The notes: generated from the letters alone by a model not told the origin. Positions 35,185 to 49,700 are shown, counted from the first letter of the stretch. The stretch is DNA of 64,000 nt from Gordionus sp. m RMFG-2023 (GCF_954871325.1 NC_088776.1:8873985-8937984), one strand, 5' to 3'. A program made the numbers and translations.

Positions 35185-35719
35185 TTATTATATAATTGTA
35201 TAAATTGTATCCCAAAACTAAATACAATTAATTTAAAATTATTAGATTATCGTGATCACTATGAGTGTCATCACAAGAATATTGTCACTAAAAAGATGTA
35301 GTATCGCTAAATAGGCTCATTACTCATTAGGTATTATGATTAATAACATAAAGAAAATAAAATTATATTGGTAACAACAAAAATGGATGATTTTCATAAT
35401 TTACCAAAAAATATATATTATTTAAAAAATGTCCCTTTTTTATTAACAAATTATATTTTTTATTAGTCTAATTTTATTTTTTAACTGATCACAAAATGAT
35501 TATAGTCCAACTCAAAGAAACTGCAGTTGTAACCGCTGATTCATTTAAATTTCTATTCATTTATTTATAATCACACGACCTGTCAAGTTTGACGGATTAT
35601 TAATATAGGATTAAATTATATTTTTTTAAAAAACCAATTTAAACCCAAACCCATATATCCTAAACCTTTAAATAACCCTACTAACCCATATCTCTCTACA
35701 TTTAATCCTACTTTTTTAC

Positions 35720-36349
35720 CAGGGTTTCGAACCTAACCCGAAGCAGAAAACCCAGGTTTTTAGAGAAAAATCGGAACCCGAACTGAAACCGGGAATTTAT
35801 TTAAACCCGGGTTCAACCGAGTTCAGTGTATTGTTTAAAATAATATATTAAGATATTTGTATAATTTTAATATTTTAATATTGATAATTTAATTGAGATT
35901 ATATAATAATTTCAAATTTCCAATTAAGTGAGGTGTTAATAAATTTTAAATAACTTAATTCATTTAGGCCGTTTTAAAAAATTTTTAACTAATTCTCAAA
36001 GATTATTAATTAGAGGAAAATAAAAGTTAACAAGTCAAAATAAAAATTATTATATTGGATATTGTTAATTTAAAGAAATATGTCTAAATAAAAATTTTTA
36101 AATTGACACATGACTGCTTTGTATTTTCAACTATATTTCGCCTATAAATAAAATAAAAAATTTATTTTTTATACCAAATTTATATCTAGTTTTTTAATTA
36201 ATGATTTAAATATAGAATGTTTTTTTATCAATTCAAAAATTTTTAAATCCGAGCTGAACCCGGAACCTAACGGGTTCAAAAATATTTCCCTGAACCGAAC
36301 CGAACCCGAACCGATACAGGGCAAAAATTTTGCCGGGTTCGCATTCCTG
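35720..36349. mobile_element. hAT-type element, 630 bp, CAGGGTTTCGAACC
   Basis: Begins CAGGGTTTCGAACCTAACCC and ends CCGGGTTCGCATTCCTG. The subterminal regions are full of GAACCCG/CGGGTTC words, and the centre is AT-rich. Flanks TTTTTTAC (35712-35719) and CTTTTTAC (36350-36357) differ at one base, as for a hAT target duplication. No transposase frame remains. Confidence 0.72.
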
Positions 36350-36357
36350 CTTTTTAC

Positions 36358-37594
36358 AATCAAATTGTTTAATTTTAGATACATTTCATCCAATTAAATT
36401 TCCTTCACTTAATCATCATAAGAATATAGACCAAATTTTTATTAAAAAATTATATTCTATTATTAATACAGAAAAAAATTTACTAATTTTATGCTGGTAA
36501 AAAAAAAATATTGAGAAATTCGTTAAAATAATGTAGGCTTCAAATTATTAGCCTTCTTATTTTTGCAATCGAAATTTTCAATCAATCGGAAAAAAGACAA
36601 GAAAAAATACATTTACATTATAATAAAATTAATATTGTTTATCTTTTGTTTTCATTTTTCTTTTTTTTTGGAAAAACTTATTATATCAAAAAATTGGTAA
36701 CTACATTAAATCGAATTTAATGTAATAATTTATTTCTCATTTTTTTTAAAAAAAATTCCAGATTTTTAATGAGATTTTATATCTTAGTATTTCGAGAGTC
36801 GACTATTAATAAATTTACATATTTATCATACTTTTTTATATGTAAGAACATCTTCACGATGACCACAGCTTTATCTTGACCAATTTAGATGCAACTCTTC
36901 CTCTTAAAATCTTATTTAAAATTGTGCCATCAAAAATGTTTTACTATATTCACCAAAATTTAACTAGTCCTTAAGTGGTCATTTTATAGAAGTTTCATTA
37001 TATTATATATATATTTTTTTTCCTTCATTGCGATTTGGATTTTATTAATATTTTTATCTTTTTAATCAATAAAAATGTATAAAATTTCTTTTGGTTCATA
37101 TTTTTTTTAGTTAAAAATTTCTTTTTTTTCCCCAAAAAAAAATAACGTATGCATTTACTATTTTTTAAGTGTAAAAATATTTTTCATCTAACATTTGCGA
37201 CATTATCCATAAATTTGATTATTTCTAAGGCCATAATTGACAATCAAAAAATAGACACTAAAGGTTTTTTTTAAATTTTCTTTTAAGATTTAAATTATTA
37301 AAATCAAGATAAATTTCTCTAATCAAAAAAAAAAATTTAAAAATTGGGCTAAAATTGATCAGGAAAAAAAATATATATATGATTGCAATTTGTATTTGTG
37401 GGTTTGGTTTGAGTGTTTAACACGTTTTTGCTATTTCAATTTAAAGAATCTTAATACGAAAAAATTTGCTAAAAAGAATGGGAGAAAGAAGAAAAAATAT
37501 TTACTAATGAAGACCTTCATGCCATCAAAAACGAATTTATAACGATATTATAAATTGTATTATATATTTATTTTATTTTTTTAAATCATTTAAG
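36358..37594. other. Upstream flank / first intron side of the nAChR gene
   Basis: AT-rich. It should contain, or lead back to, the signal-peptide exon of the receptor, but I could not identify that exon or a promoter. Confidence 0.35.
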
Positions 37595-37740
37595 TTACTC
37601 CTGGAAAATTCGACGAAACGGAATACAGATTAATTCGATATTTGATGAGTGATTATGACAAACACATAAGACCTTCGGTTAGAGCTACCTTACCTATCAA
37701 CGTTTCTTTTGGATTATCGTTGACTCAAATTATAAATGTG
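37595..37740 (+). CDS. nAChR exon: N-terminal helix and first strands
   Basis: Acceptor TTTAAG|TTACTC, donor AATGTG|GTAAAT. Encodes [37 protein letters not shown] and SLTQIINV. It starts with two bases of a split codon, so the preceding exon ends in phase 1. Confidence 0.92.
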
Positions 37741-40700
37741 GTAAATAAAAAAATTATATTATTGTTTTAATTCACAAACATTTTAATTTAATCAGATTTG
37801 AGAAGAATAAAATCATATATCATTAGATTCTTTAAAAACTTAAATATTTTTTTAAATTAAATTGATTGAAAATTACTGAATAAAAGCATTAAATAACAAT
37901 AATATTATATTTAGAGTTATAGGTAGTTGTGTCAAACGGCTCTATTTTTAAAAAACGGCTAGCCCAAATATTTTAACCAAAAACCCAAGCCCTAGAGATT
38001 TCCCTCATTGGTGTTAGAAAGGTTTTATTAACTAAATCTTAAGACTTGCATGTAACAATTATTTTATCGTGTTAAAACAAATTATTTAACAAACTAGTAG
38101 CATTAAGTAGCAAGGAAACATAATGGTTTTGTCTAAATTTAAATGAATGTACCCTAATTCAGTGCTGGAACTTAAGATTTGTAAATAATTTTCAATTTCT
38201 ACTTCATACAATTTTTGATAATTTTTTAGAAATAATAATTTTATAATTTTGGCGAAAATAAATTAAATTTTAAGAAAAAATAAAAAAAATTTTAGTTTTT
38301 CGATGGTTTTTTGATGTTCCATTTTTTCCAGGCTTCCAGTTAGTTTAATTTACACTAAATTCTTTCATGACGTTGGAGAAAATTTGTTTTATGTATATCA
38401 TAATTCAGAAGTTTTTGAGATTTTGGCTTTTGCATATTTTATAAAAAGTTGGCTTTTGCATATTTGATAAAAAGCATTTTGCTTAAATAAATAGAATAGA
38501 AATAAGTTAGGCGCGTAACTAGAAATATTATAAGGGTGGATAATTTTATTTATATTTTTTGGAAATTTAAAAATTTACTGTGACTGATCGTCATATATAT
38601 TTTTTAAAAAAATGACAATATACAAAATATTTAAGAGCAAATGCAATTTTGTTAAAAAATAATATCTGGTATGTAAATCACAGTATAATATAGAATTAAA
38701 CATTATATAAATGATTAAAAAGTTAATCAAAATATAATTCATAAATGAAAATGTAAACTTCTTTTCGATTACGCCAATTTTTCAATAATTTGTGGGGATT
38801 TAATTCTCGATGTAAATTAAGTAAAGCGCCAGCCCATTCAATGATTATAAGATGTCGTACTTTTGAGATAGGTTTCTCCGTAATAAAGAAAAATTCCTTT
38901 CTTTTGTGCTTGTCCTAATTGGTATTATTTGCCAAAATATACACTAATTTTATATTTAGAAAATAACTCCAAAATATATTTTAAAGTGCCCAGTGTTCCA
39001 TTGCGTTTCTTTAAGGATTATTTAAAATAAATCTTTCATACCAAGATTTAAATTCTGAAAATAATTGACCTTCAGATACATTTATATCCTATGAATAAAT
39101 AGCTGGATATTTAATTTTTTCAATGTCAAGATTTAATATATCCTTACAAGGATTTATAGGTAATAATATTTGTATATTAGATAGAGCTATTTGATGAATG
39201 TCAAATCGTTCATTGATTTGAGTCAAAAATGTATCCAAAAGTGAAATAAAAACGGTTAGTTTATAGTATTTCTCAATTGTATATGGAATAATTTGTTTGT
39301 CAAAAGGCTTGCGAATTTCAAAATCATATAATTTCACCTCAACAAACATATAAATCTCGTGAAATATTTGGTCGATGCCAACTTTTATTTTTCTAAGTTG
39401 TATTATATAATAATATTTTCGATTCTCATATCCTCAGCGAAATCAATATCATTTTTATAAAAAATATTGTACAAAACTGTTGTGTAATCAGGGGTGGACT
39501 GGCCATAAGACCAGGTGGGCATTTTGCCCACGAGGCCGCGTGAAAATGTCGATTTTTGAGGCCGATCAGAGGAAAATATCAAAAAAGTGGCCGATTGGAA
39601 AAAAAAAATATTATTATGTTCACATTTTTTTCTCTTATCATTTATTTATTTTTAATGATATCTCTATGATTTGAATATCACATTCCTTGACAATCGTCAT
39701 GTCGTTTACTATAATTTAATGCATAAAATATCAGTAACGTCGCTTGACGCTATACATCATTATCACGTTCTTTCAACGCTTTTGTTTGAGTAGAATGAAA
39801 GCTAAGTTTTGATTAATTCATTATATTACATTTTTATACATTGATTTATTGTAGAAATAATATAGCCAACATTTCTTGTTCTTAATTCATTGAAATCAAA
39901 TAAAATCCTGGTCGGTGAATCAGATAAAAGGATGGATGCTTGGGTAAAATAGAATAATTCATCCGGCTAAAATAAGTTAGGAAAGCTGCAAAAAATAGGT
40001 TATATAAGGTAGTGGGCACGTGAAAAAGCCCGTAGAGGATATATGGTAAAGAGAGCTTGCTCCCAATAACGACAAATGCACTTCAATTTATAATAGATAA
40101 TAAATCATTTGAGACAAAACTTGATAATTTATGTAAATTTAAGACTCTAAGTACAGCTATAATATATTTTTAAATTTTTGAAATAATGGGGCCACTGTCA
40201 TATCTTCAAACTAAAAAATTAGTTAATTTGTCAGCATGGAAAATGATAGAAGATGTCAAGTAGTCTTCTGTATCATTGATTATTACATCGATTCAAAATA
40301 AAGCAATAAAATGACTTCTAATTTAAATGAAACACTTTAATATTTAAAGCTCCTGGAGAGTATCAGGGTACAGAATGCTCTGCCAAATAATCAAATAGGA
40401 CGAGTGAAGAGAATATATAGTAACAAATGCCAAGATAAACGTCCTCAAATTTCAATTGATCTTTATAGGTTCGGAGTATTCGTCCTATAATTGATCAAAT
40501 TATAAACAGCTTGTCGGAACGGCTCTCTGCGAATTGAGAACTTATTTTGAATGTGCAATATTTGCATCCTAGACATTTTGATGAAATAAATAGTAAAGAT
40601 ATATATTTAGTGTTAAATTACGTAACGAATAATGTTCATTTGCTAGTGTATTCAAAGATTTGGTAGCAGAATTAAATGAAAGGACGATGATCTTATGTAC

Positions 40701-43700
40701 AAGTTAGGAGTCAAATGAAAAGATAGAATATTACAATATGATAATAACTCAGAGTGTGATAATAAATGTAACTGATGTAACAAGTGTTTAATATGCGTGT
40801 ATGATTTTAAAAGTTGCAATATGCATACAAGTGACACTAATTTATTTTGGCATATGAATACATTTTAACTTTGTCATTTACGCAGGTTAATTCCGAAAAA
40901 ACATTTAGTAAATTAAAAATTATAAAAATAAGCTGAGAGCTAATATTGACCCAGAAAAATTAGAAGCGTTTTTAATGTCAGTTGAATGAGAACCATTAGA
41001 GCAGATTGAACTAGAAGATATTCTTGTATATTTACGCAAAGGTTCAAAGTTAATGAGAAATTGATTAACGTAAAAATTATATATTTCCTTAATTCTTTCA
41101 TTTGAATTTTGTTAATAACTATTTACAATATGTTCAGTGCCTGATTTTATACGTGCAGCAATTTACGCTCTAATATTGTATAACTGTAACAATTTTATAT
41201 GTGTAATTAATTGATTTGATATATTGAGTATGTATTTTTTTATATTTAACATGTGATGTATGATTTGATTATAGTGCAATATCGTTATAAATCTAATATA
41301 AAATATATATGTGCAATGAATATTATTTTATATTAGTAATGAATATGATTTTAGATGAGCATTTTTTAAAAATAAAATTTTTTACTAAAAATGTAAATCT
41401 TTTGAACTTATTTTCAAAAATAGGAAGTAATAAAAATTATGTAAATCGAAGAAGCCATATAAGGTAACCTGGTCGAAGACCAGGCAAAAGCGGGCCGAAG
41501 GCCCGCAAAATGGGGCTGTAGCGTCGCCAGTCCGCCCCTATGTGTAATTAAATAATTTATTAATACGTTCATAAATAATGTCTCAGCATCAGGTGAAATG
41601 TCGGGTTCAGACAATCTATTTTTCCAAGGGCACTCAAAATAGGCTCTTCTAGTCTAAAAGTTCTGCAACAGCTTGATGTTGAAGGCTCCATATTGTAGGA
41701 CATACTTTTTGCAGTCTTTTTTTTCATGTAGCACAAGAAGTCCCAGAAATAATTCTATTCAAATTTTGTCTCTTTGGATATCTGAACATTTCATACACTC
41801 GAAATTTTGCCTATATTAGTAAAGACAAATAAAATAAAAAATTTTTGGTCGATAAAATTTTTAAATTCAATGTAAGAAAATATCAGAGTTGTTAATCGCT
41901 ACTTTTAAAAGTAGCGCGCTACCGCTATCGCTATTTATCAAAAAAATTAGCGCGCTATACCGCTATCGCTATTTGTCAAAAAAAGTAGCACGCTATTAGC
42001 TAATTTTTATAAAAAAAAAATTAGAAACAAATTTGTTTTATTTTTTGCTTATAATGTTATTGTATAGTAAATATATAAAAATCAAATTTATAAATATTAA
42101 AATATAGTTAGTTTTGATCATAAAAAAATTTATGCAATAAAAATAAATATTTATGGTAATTTGTTATATTTTATAAGTTTTTACCTTGTGTTATGTGTCC
42201 AAATATCTGCCGTGGTACATATATATGTGATATCTCTGATAACTCTACTATTAGAACATACTTCATCACTTTAAAGTAATCTGCCATTTTATTCATTAGT
42301 GTCTAGCGACATAAAATGTACCTGGGGATAGAGTTTTAATCATCATGGTAAATGATGGATTATCAACCAAGGACATAGGCTGAACTGTATCAATTATAAA
42401 ATCTACAATAACTATCAGCCAATTTCTGAGAAATATTGGCATTTGTATTATTTATTAATTTGGCTTGAATTGAATTGAATTAGTCTTTTTGGATGTAGAG
42501 TCGCCTATACCAAAATTATTTAGATGTTTCTCCATTTCCTTAAAACAATTGGCATGAACAGTCTTATAAAACAAATACTATTATATTGTAAAAATATCAA
42601 TTTACCTTTGGGTGTTTCTTGAGGTTATATAACTGGATTGATTTGAGGAAATATTTTTTTTACATTTTAAACAAATAAATTTGAAGCCATTTATAGTTTT
42701 TATATTTATTTTAAAAAAAATTCCAAATCTAGGAAATGGGAAATTTTTATTATAGCTATTAAGAACTTTTTCTTCCCTGGTATCTTCCATTTCATTAATA
42801 TCATTGTCTGAATCACTTTCAACGATTTGGATATCCATAGGCGATGACATTTTAAATTATTAACACGTGATTTAGGTTTATAATACAAATGAAAATATAA
42901 ATTACAAATTGAAAATATATTTCAATTTCAAAATTAAATATATAAATCATAAAAATTATAATTAATTATGATATTATATTTAAATCATGTTTATACTTAC
43001 CTTCATTATATTTTTTGAAAGTAGCTAAATAGCGCTACTTAGCTACTTTCAAAAAAAGCGCGCTAAAAAATTAAATAATTACAAAAAGAGTAGCCGCTAT
43101 TAGCTATAGCTACTAAAAAAGATAGCGCGATACAAGTAGCTTGCTACTTTAAAAACTCTGGAAAATATACCTTAAAATTTTAGTAGTATAAAATATTATA
43201 GAATAATTATTTAAATTTAATTATAACCTTTTACCTTAAAATAGAATATAAACCTATTTATAAAATAGACTTTGCAAATCATAATTGATTAAAACCTATA
43301 ATGTTTTTTTCAAAAATATTTTATACGCCCCCTCCCCCCTCCACTAGCTACTCGCCTGAAAGCAACATTTTAAAATAAATTTACTGTTTTGTATTTTAGG
43401 ATGAAAGAAATCAAGTTTTGACGACAAGTTGCTGGTTAAATCAAGTAATATTTTTCTTTCAAATTATACAAAAATTGGATATGACATTAGACTAGACAGG
43501 CATTTGTGTAAGGAAGATAGGGGGTAATCGGCGCAATTTTTTTTCAAAATCTTCATAGGTCTGGAAAATAATTGTTGTATTACAAAATACCATAATATAA
43601 CACATGATAGATTTTAAATATTTTATACTTTTTTTCTCAAGATTGATTTCTAGTAAAAGTGAATTTTTGGGCCAACAAGCCTGAGCCCGGTGCATAAATT

Positions 43701-46700
43701 TAAGTCTCCCATATGATAATTAATATTGTTATTCCATTATCTTCATGGAGAATATTTTATTGATATAAATATACCATTTACATAAAAATAATTCACATAA
43801 AAATATGTAAAATTTATAATAAATTTTTTTATTTTTTTCTAATTCTATTTCTAATTCTATTGTAATAGAATTGATTTTATTTAATAGTGACAAATAAATA
43901 CTTAATTTCTCCTATTAGATAAATATATTAATAATATATCGTATGCATAACATAATTTGATTAGTCTGTCTAGCCCTGATTCTATTAGCCCCTTAGTTAC
44001 TAATATAATTTAATACCTTTTAAAAATATATTTAAGCATGATACATGATTATGAAACTTTCTGAAATGCAAAAAAGAGGGTTTTAAATTTCATAATTATT
44101 TTTAAACTCTCCATATTTCAATAGCACCTAATATTGTAGTGTAAAAAAAACATTTTATCATAAAAAAATTAAAATAGTTGAAGGGTATATAAAATATTTT
44201 TAGCCTCAAATATACATATTATACAATGCTATTACATAATATTTGAATTTCTAAACATGTCTAGTTTTTAAATAAAATCCGTTGAACCGACAACCCCTTT
44301 GTGCCGACTAGCCCTGGTCTCCCCTATTTAATGAGGTATCCACCGAGCATTATTAGCCCATCTTCCAAGTTAAAATATTTGATACTCCACTATACATGGA
44401 GGTATTCCTTACATGAGCATTATGATTTTTATCATGTAGTTTTTGTTATTCTCTTTTTTATATTATTATCATTATCTTTCTTTCTAGTGTTGTTAAATGG
44501 CTCGATTTGAGCCGTTTTTAAAAAAACGGCTAACTCAATATAATTATCCAGAAAAATATTAGGCAAGCCTAAAGATTTTGGTCACAGATGTTACAAAGGT
44601 TTGGACATCTATTTGCGAAATCTCGAGGATTAGGCAATATTTTTCTGGCTAAAATTGGGTTAGCCGTATTTAAAAATCGGCTCAATTCGAGCCGTTTAAC
44701 AGCGCTATTTCTTTCTATAAAAAAAAATTTTTTTATATTCGATTTATAATCTTATTACTATAGATTATAAATTAGTTATAGAAACAAAATAATAGTTAGA
44801 TAGAGTATATAAAAATATATGGCTTAACATTAAATTTATTTATTGTACATAAATGTAATTAACTAATTAATTCTTATCCATTAACAGAGAATAAGGAAAC
44901 TGATGTAGCTATAATCGAATTATATTGATTGTCATTCCTTGTCTAAAGCCTTCATTTGCATTTCGATGTAATGGATAAAAAATGTCTATCACTTTTATTT
45001 TTTTCATTAAATTTTTTTATGAATTAATAGCTACAAATCAATTAATCTGGTTACTATTCTTGATATTTATGCATCTAAAAATTGACCCCCCCCCCTAGCC
45101 CTCCCCCCGCCTCCCCCTCCAATTAGTAAATCTTAGTATAAGATTTTGTTTATAGATATTATTTCTTTGAAAAAATAAATTAAATAATTAATCAAAGCTA
45201 TAACAATGTTTTCATAGTCAAGAAGTTAGTGGGAGAAGATATCCACCACTATCGGTGATGATCCTAATAAGTATATATCTAATAAAAAATAACCATCGAA
45301 AATGGTTACTTGATTTTTGAGTTTCTATCTACTCCACACTGGGATAAAATCTACTTTTTAAAAAGTAAGAAAGAAACGAATTATTTCATTTATTATTCTA
45401 AATTTTTCATAGGTTCTGGTAAAACCAAATTGTCAAAAATTAATTTCCATTATAAAAATTAAATAACAATGAGAAAAAACAAGTTGAACTTTTTAGCAAA
45501 TGCAAAGAAAAATTAAAGTGGCAGATCTCTAAAAAGATCCTTTGGAAAACGAAAACATTTCGTTAGGAACTCCGCTGAGGTTATTATTTTACAGGAATAT
45601 TTTTATTATTGATGATGGTGATGACACTCAAAGTAATAATGTCTAGTTTACTTAATATCATTAAAAAAAACTACCCTATTTATTTTAGAGGGAAATATGT
45701 CTATTTCTTTAAAGCTTTACAATGGTGATGCTCACGAAAATACTTGCAAGGGTTAAGTGGCATTTGTTGTCAATAATTTGGCTAGAATAATTAGATGGTG
45801 TGATTTTATTTAAATATAAATAAGTATTTTTTTTCTATGCCGCTTCTCTATATAGTCTGAATCAAATCTCGAAAGTTCACATGTGTATGAATTTCCCAAA
45901 CTATAGCTATATATTATATAGTTATGTATAAGCTATTATATTCATATCTACTTTCTTTATATATCTGTAATTGTTTTAGTTAGATAATTGTTTTTTTTAG
46001 GTGTTACCTATTCCTAACAAGCTAAAAACCGTCAACCCTCTTTTTATTAGCCGAAAACTTTCAGACTTGGGTTTTTATTTGTTAGAAAATATATCGCAAC
46101 TGAAAAAAGATAAAGTAAATTAACTTGCGCCTCAATGCTTAGATTGACCAGAATAATTTATTTTTATGATTCACTTGATTATGATGAAGAATAATAAACT
46201 ATCAAAACAAATTCCTATTATAAATAACTTTTAACAGTTATAAAAATCAAAAATAACTTTTTCACTTTGAAGCGTGTATAAATTAATTTTTTTTAGTGTT
46301 CAAAAATTAATTATACCCAATCATAAACGTAGCCCGGGGAGGGGGAAAATCCCTCTCCAAAATTTGCTACTTCCCGCCAATTAATTTTATATTAGTGAAA
46401 ATCCCCCCGCCTACACATCTCCCACCTCCATCCCTCTTCCAAATAATGTATACCATATATCATTATAAAGAAGAATAGAATTCGGAAGATAAAGTAGTAA
46501 ATGTTAATAAATTTTTAAAATAACCACTATAATTCTAAATTTTTAGGAAAGCAATTTTACGAAAAAAGAGAAGTGAAAACTCAAAGATATTTTTATAAAA
46601 ATCTAATATAGCCAAAGGCCTATAAGTAGTGGGCCTAAAGACCTCCAGAAAATTTATTTGGAAAACCCCTACCTAATAGCTCACCCCCCCCCCTTAGCAA

Positions 46701-49700
46701 AATTCTCACTACACCTCTTTATGTATCTAATTTCTTCCTGATTTTTAAGAAAGTAAAAATATATAACTCTGAACCAAAAAATGATTAATCTATCAAATAA
46801 TGTTATTAAAATGTTTGAGCAGTTAATATATTTATAGTTTGTTTCTTTGTTTGATTTTTCATTTGTTAACAAAAGTTGATATCAGAATTTAAAACCCTAA
46901 TATTTAATGTTCTAAATTGCAACTTTTAACAATTTTACGCGAAAAAAAATAATAATGATCAACAAAATAGACGCACACCTCAAAAAAAACGTATCTTATA
47001 AATTAGAGTTTATGATTGAATTATTTCGACATTATTTCAAAATATTTTGGGAAATTTCAATTTAATTTCCTTGGATTAGATTTAACTTAAATGACTGTTC
47101 TGAGTTTTTACCTCACAAAATAATATGTGTTTAGTTCATTCAATTCAGTATCTTTATATTAAAAAAAAACTTAGGCCGAAAGAATAACTTAAAATTTTAC
47201 GTAATTTAATATTTATTATCCGCGTTATTTCCTAATGTGGAATCTTTTTTAAATAATAAACTCTTGTTTTTTTTCTTATTTTAGGTTAATTTTGGTATAA
47301 ACCTGCCCAGGCTCGATTTGAGCCGATTTTAAACGGCTAACTAAATATTTTAGTTAGATAAATATTGCCTTCGGGATTTCGCGAATAGATATCCAAATTT
47401 TTGGGGTGTTAGCCAATTTTAAAAATCGACTCAAATAGAGCCGTTTAATAGCACAACTCATGATAACTAATATAATTACGATTTAATTCCTTAAATATAA
47501 TTGGATGAAAATAAACGTATTACAGGCCTGGATTGATTTCAAACTACGTTGGGATCCGAGAGAATTTGGTAACATCTCGGTTATCAGATTACCCGAAGAT
47601 GCCATCTGGAAACCTGATATCATTCTATATAACAAGTGATATAGAATTTAATAAATAAAATTTTAAGTGTAAGATAAATCAAATTTTCCTAGCCTTTAGA
47701 TTAACAGGTCGATATTTAATGGCTCTCACACGGAGAGCCTTTTTAACAATAAAATATTTTTTTAAAAAAAAGTTTGGACCAAAATTACAAGAACGCTATC
47801 CTCTCCACTTACGCTATAGTGAGCTCCGATGGCAACGTTACCCTACTATCCGCTATAATATTGCATAGCTCGTGCAGGATAAGCGTGAGATATTTCCCTT
47901 TCGACGAACAAAATTGCTCCATGAAATTCGCCTCCTGGACTTACGACGGCTATCAAATTAACTTGATTCAACCGTCGGAAGAAGCTGACCTTTCCAATTA
48001 CGTTCCCAATGGAGAATGGGAATTGTTGAGCTTGAGTGTAAAATCCAACTTATTTTATTATTTTTATTGGGGTGGTTTTATGCATTTTTTTTATAACCAA
48101 TGTTTTATGAATGGTTTAGCAAATATTAACGATTCTTGACACAACTATATTATTAATACAATTAAACCATTTATTGCATCAATGCTTTTTCCAAGATTTT
48201 TTTCTAAACCAAAAATAGTCTAATATATATTTAATCGCGGCATGAATCTCAATAGTATTTTAAATTTATCCCTTTATAGTATTAATTATTATAATACTAA
48301 TATTTTAACTCTTTTAGGACCTAATTTCATGGTTTTTCTGTATTTGCGCTTATAGCATGGGGGATGGGAGCCTGACCTATAAAAATTATTATTTTAAATT
48401 TTTCAAAATATATATAAAAGGTAATGAGAAACGTAGTTTTTTACTCTTGTTGCTTAGAGCCTTATCCCGATCTAACTTACCAAGTACGACTCAGAAGAAG
48501 GCCACTTTTTTATATATTTAACTTCGTATTACCTTGCGTGCTTATAACAGCTATCGCTTTATTAGGCTTTTACATGCCTAGCGATTCTGGAGAAAAAGTT
48601 ACCTTGGGCATTACTACGCTACTTTCTATGACTGTTTTTATGATGTTAGTAGCTGAAAGTATGCCTCCGACATCCGAAGAATTACCTTTAATAGGTCAAA
48701 TTTTTTTATTTACACTTTGTCTTTTTTTATATAAAATTTAAAGAGTTGCCGCTATGATAATTGCGGGAGATTTAATTTGATTCCCTGTCTTAACCTCAAT
48801 CATATTTTTAGTGGGGAGGGGTGGGGGTTATATTTAGAAACATCAATATCGCTTAATAATCTTTGAAAATATAATATTTAAAATAATAAATTTATTTATA
48901 TTTCTTTATTAACCCACAAAAAAAACTAGGAATCTATTATGGAGTTACGATAATTATTGTTTCATTAGCTACTGGGATGACCGTATTTACATTAAATTTA
49001 CATCATCAAGGATTCAGAGGGAAAAAAGTTCCGCCACTTTTGAGGCGCATTGCTTTTCTTTACCTGGCCAAAATCATATTTTTTAGATTCGATCTTAAAA
49101 ATGACATTCCTTATAAGAAATTGAAAAAACAACGAACCTATGTAATTAAAAAAAAAATTAATAATCATTCAATTATTTTAAACTTTGATATGCAATTATT
49201 CTTCAAAAACACTTCTCCTATTCTATTAATTATTTTAACTTTAAAAAATAATTTGTATGTAATATATGTTTTATGTTGTGACCAGGATTCTCCCGAATTA
49301 TCAGAGGCTAACAAAATAGATTATTTCAAAAGTTTTTCCGACTTTATTACACCTCAAACTCCCAATAACTACTGTAAATACATTTACAATGATTATTCAA
49401 CCCCTGTTAAGGGTGAAGGCAAGACAACAAGTTCAAAAGAAATGGCTAGTGAAGATTCAACTGCATTTATCGAGAAAAAAAACTTGCAAAAATTGGCCGC
49501 AAAATATCACAATGTTTTACCATTGTCAAACATAATATACAATAACAAGCCAAACGGCATCGTTATGGGAAGGACAGATATAACAAATATTTCAGAGTAT
49601 ATTGAGAAAGAGGCGCATAACGTTGAAAAATCTAAGCCCTTTCAATTTTTGGATTTAAGCAATAATTATAAAATGAACCAAGAAACGCTGCAAATTCTTA

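Larger units (their letters stand above)
38508..43358 (-). mobile_element. hAT element in receptor intron, itself hosting two later hATs
   Basis: Left terminus TAGGCGCGTAACTAG and, inverted at the right, AGGCGAGTAGCTAG followed by a G/C-run (CCCCCTCCCCCC on this strand at 43330). The decayed transposase at its left end reads on the minus strand. Its interior is broken by the elements 39489-41540 and 41884-43160, each with its own perfect duplication. No clear duplication remains for the outer element, so its limits rest on terminal similarity alone. Confidence 0.55.
43445..47525 (+). other. nAChR intron with C-rich tracts and two MITEs
   Basis: Besides MITE copies 15 and 16, the intron holds C-rich patches at 45088-45121 and 46681-46693 and a GGGGAGGGGG patch at 46335-46345. 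These resemble the terminal G-runs of the hATs here (for example AGAATTTTGCTAAGGGGG, minus strand, near 46695). I see no additional exon. Confidence 0.5.

Noticed and set aside
37378-37416. MIAICICGFGL as the receptor signal-peptide exon
   Set aside because: Phase would fit but it is only 11 residues with a weak donor (GTGTTT); too short for a convincing signal peptide.
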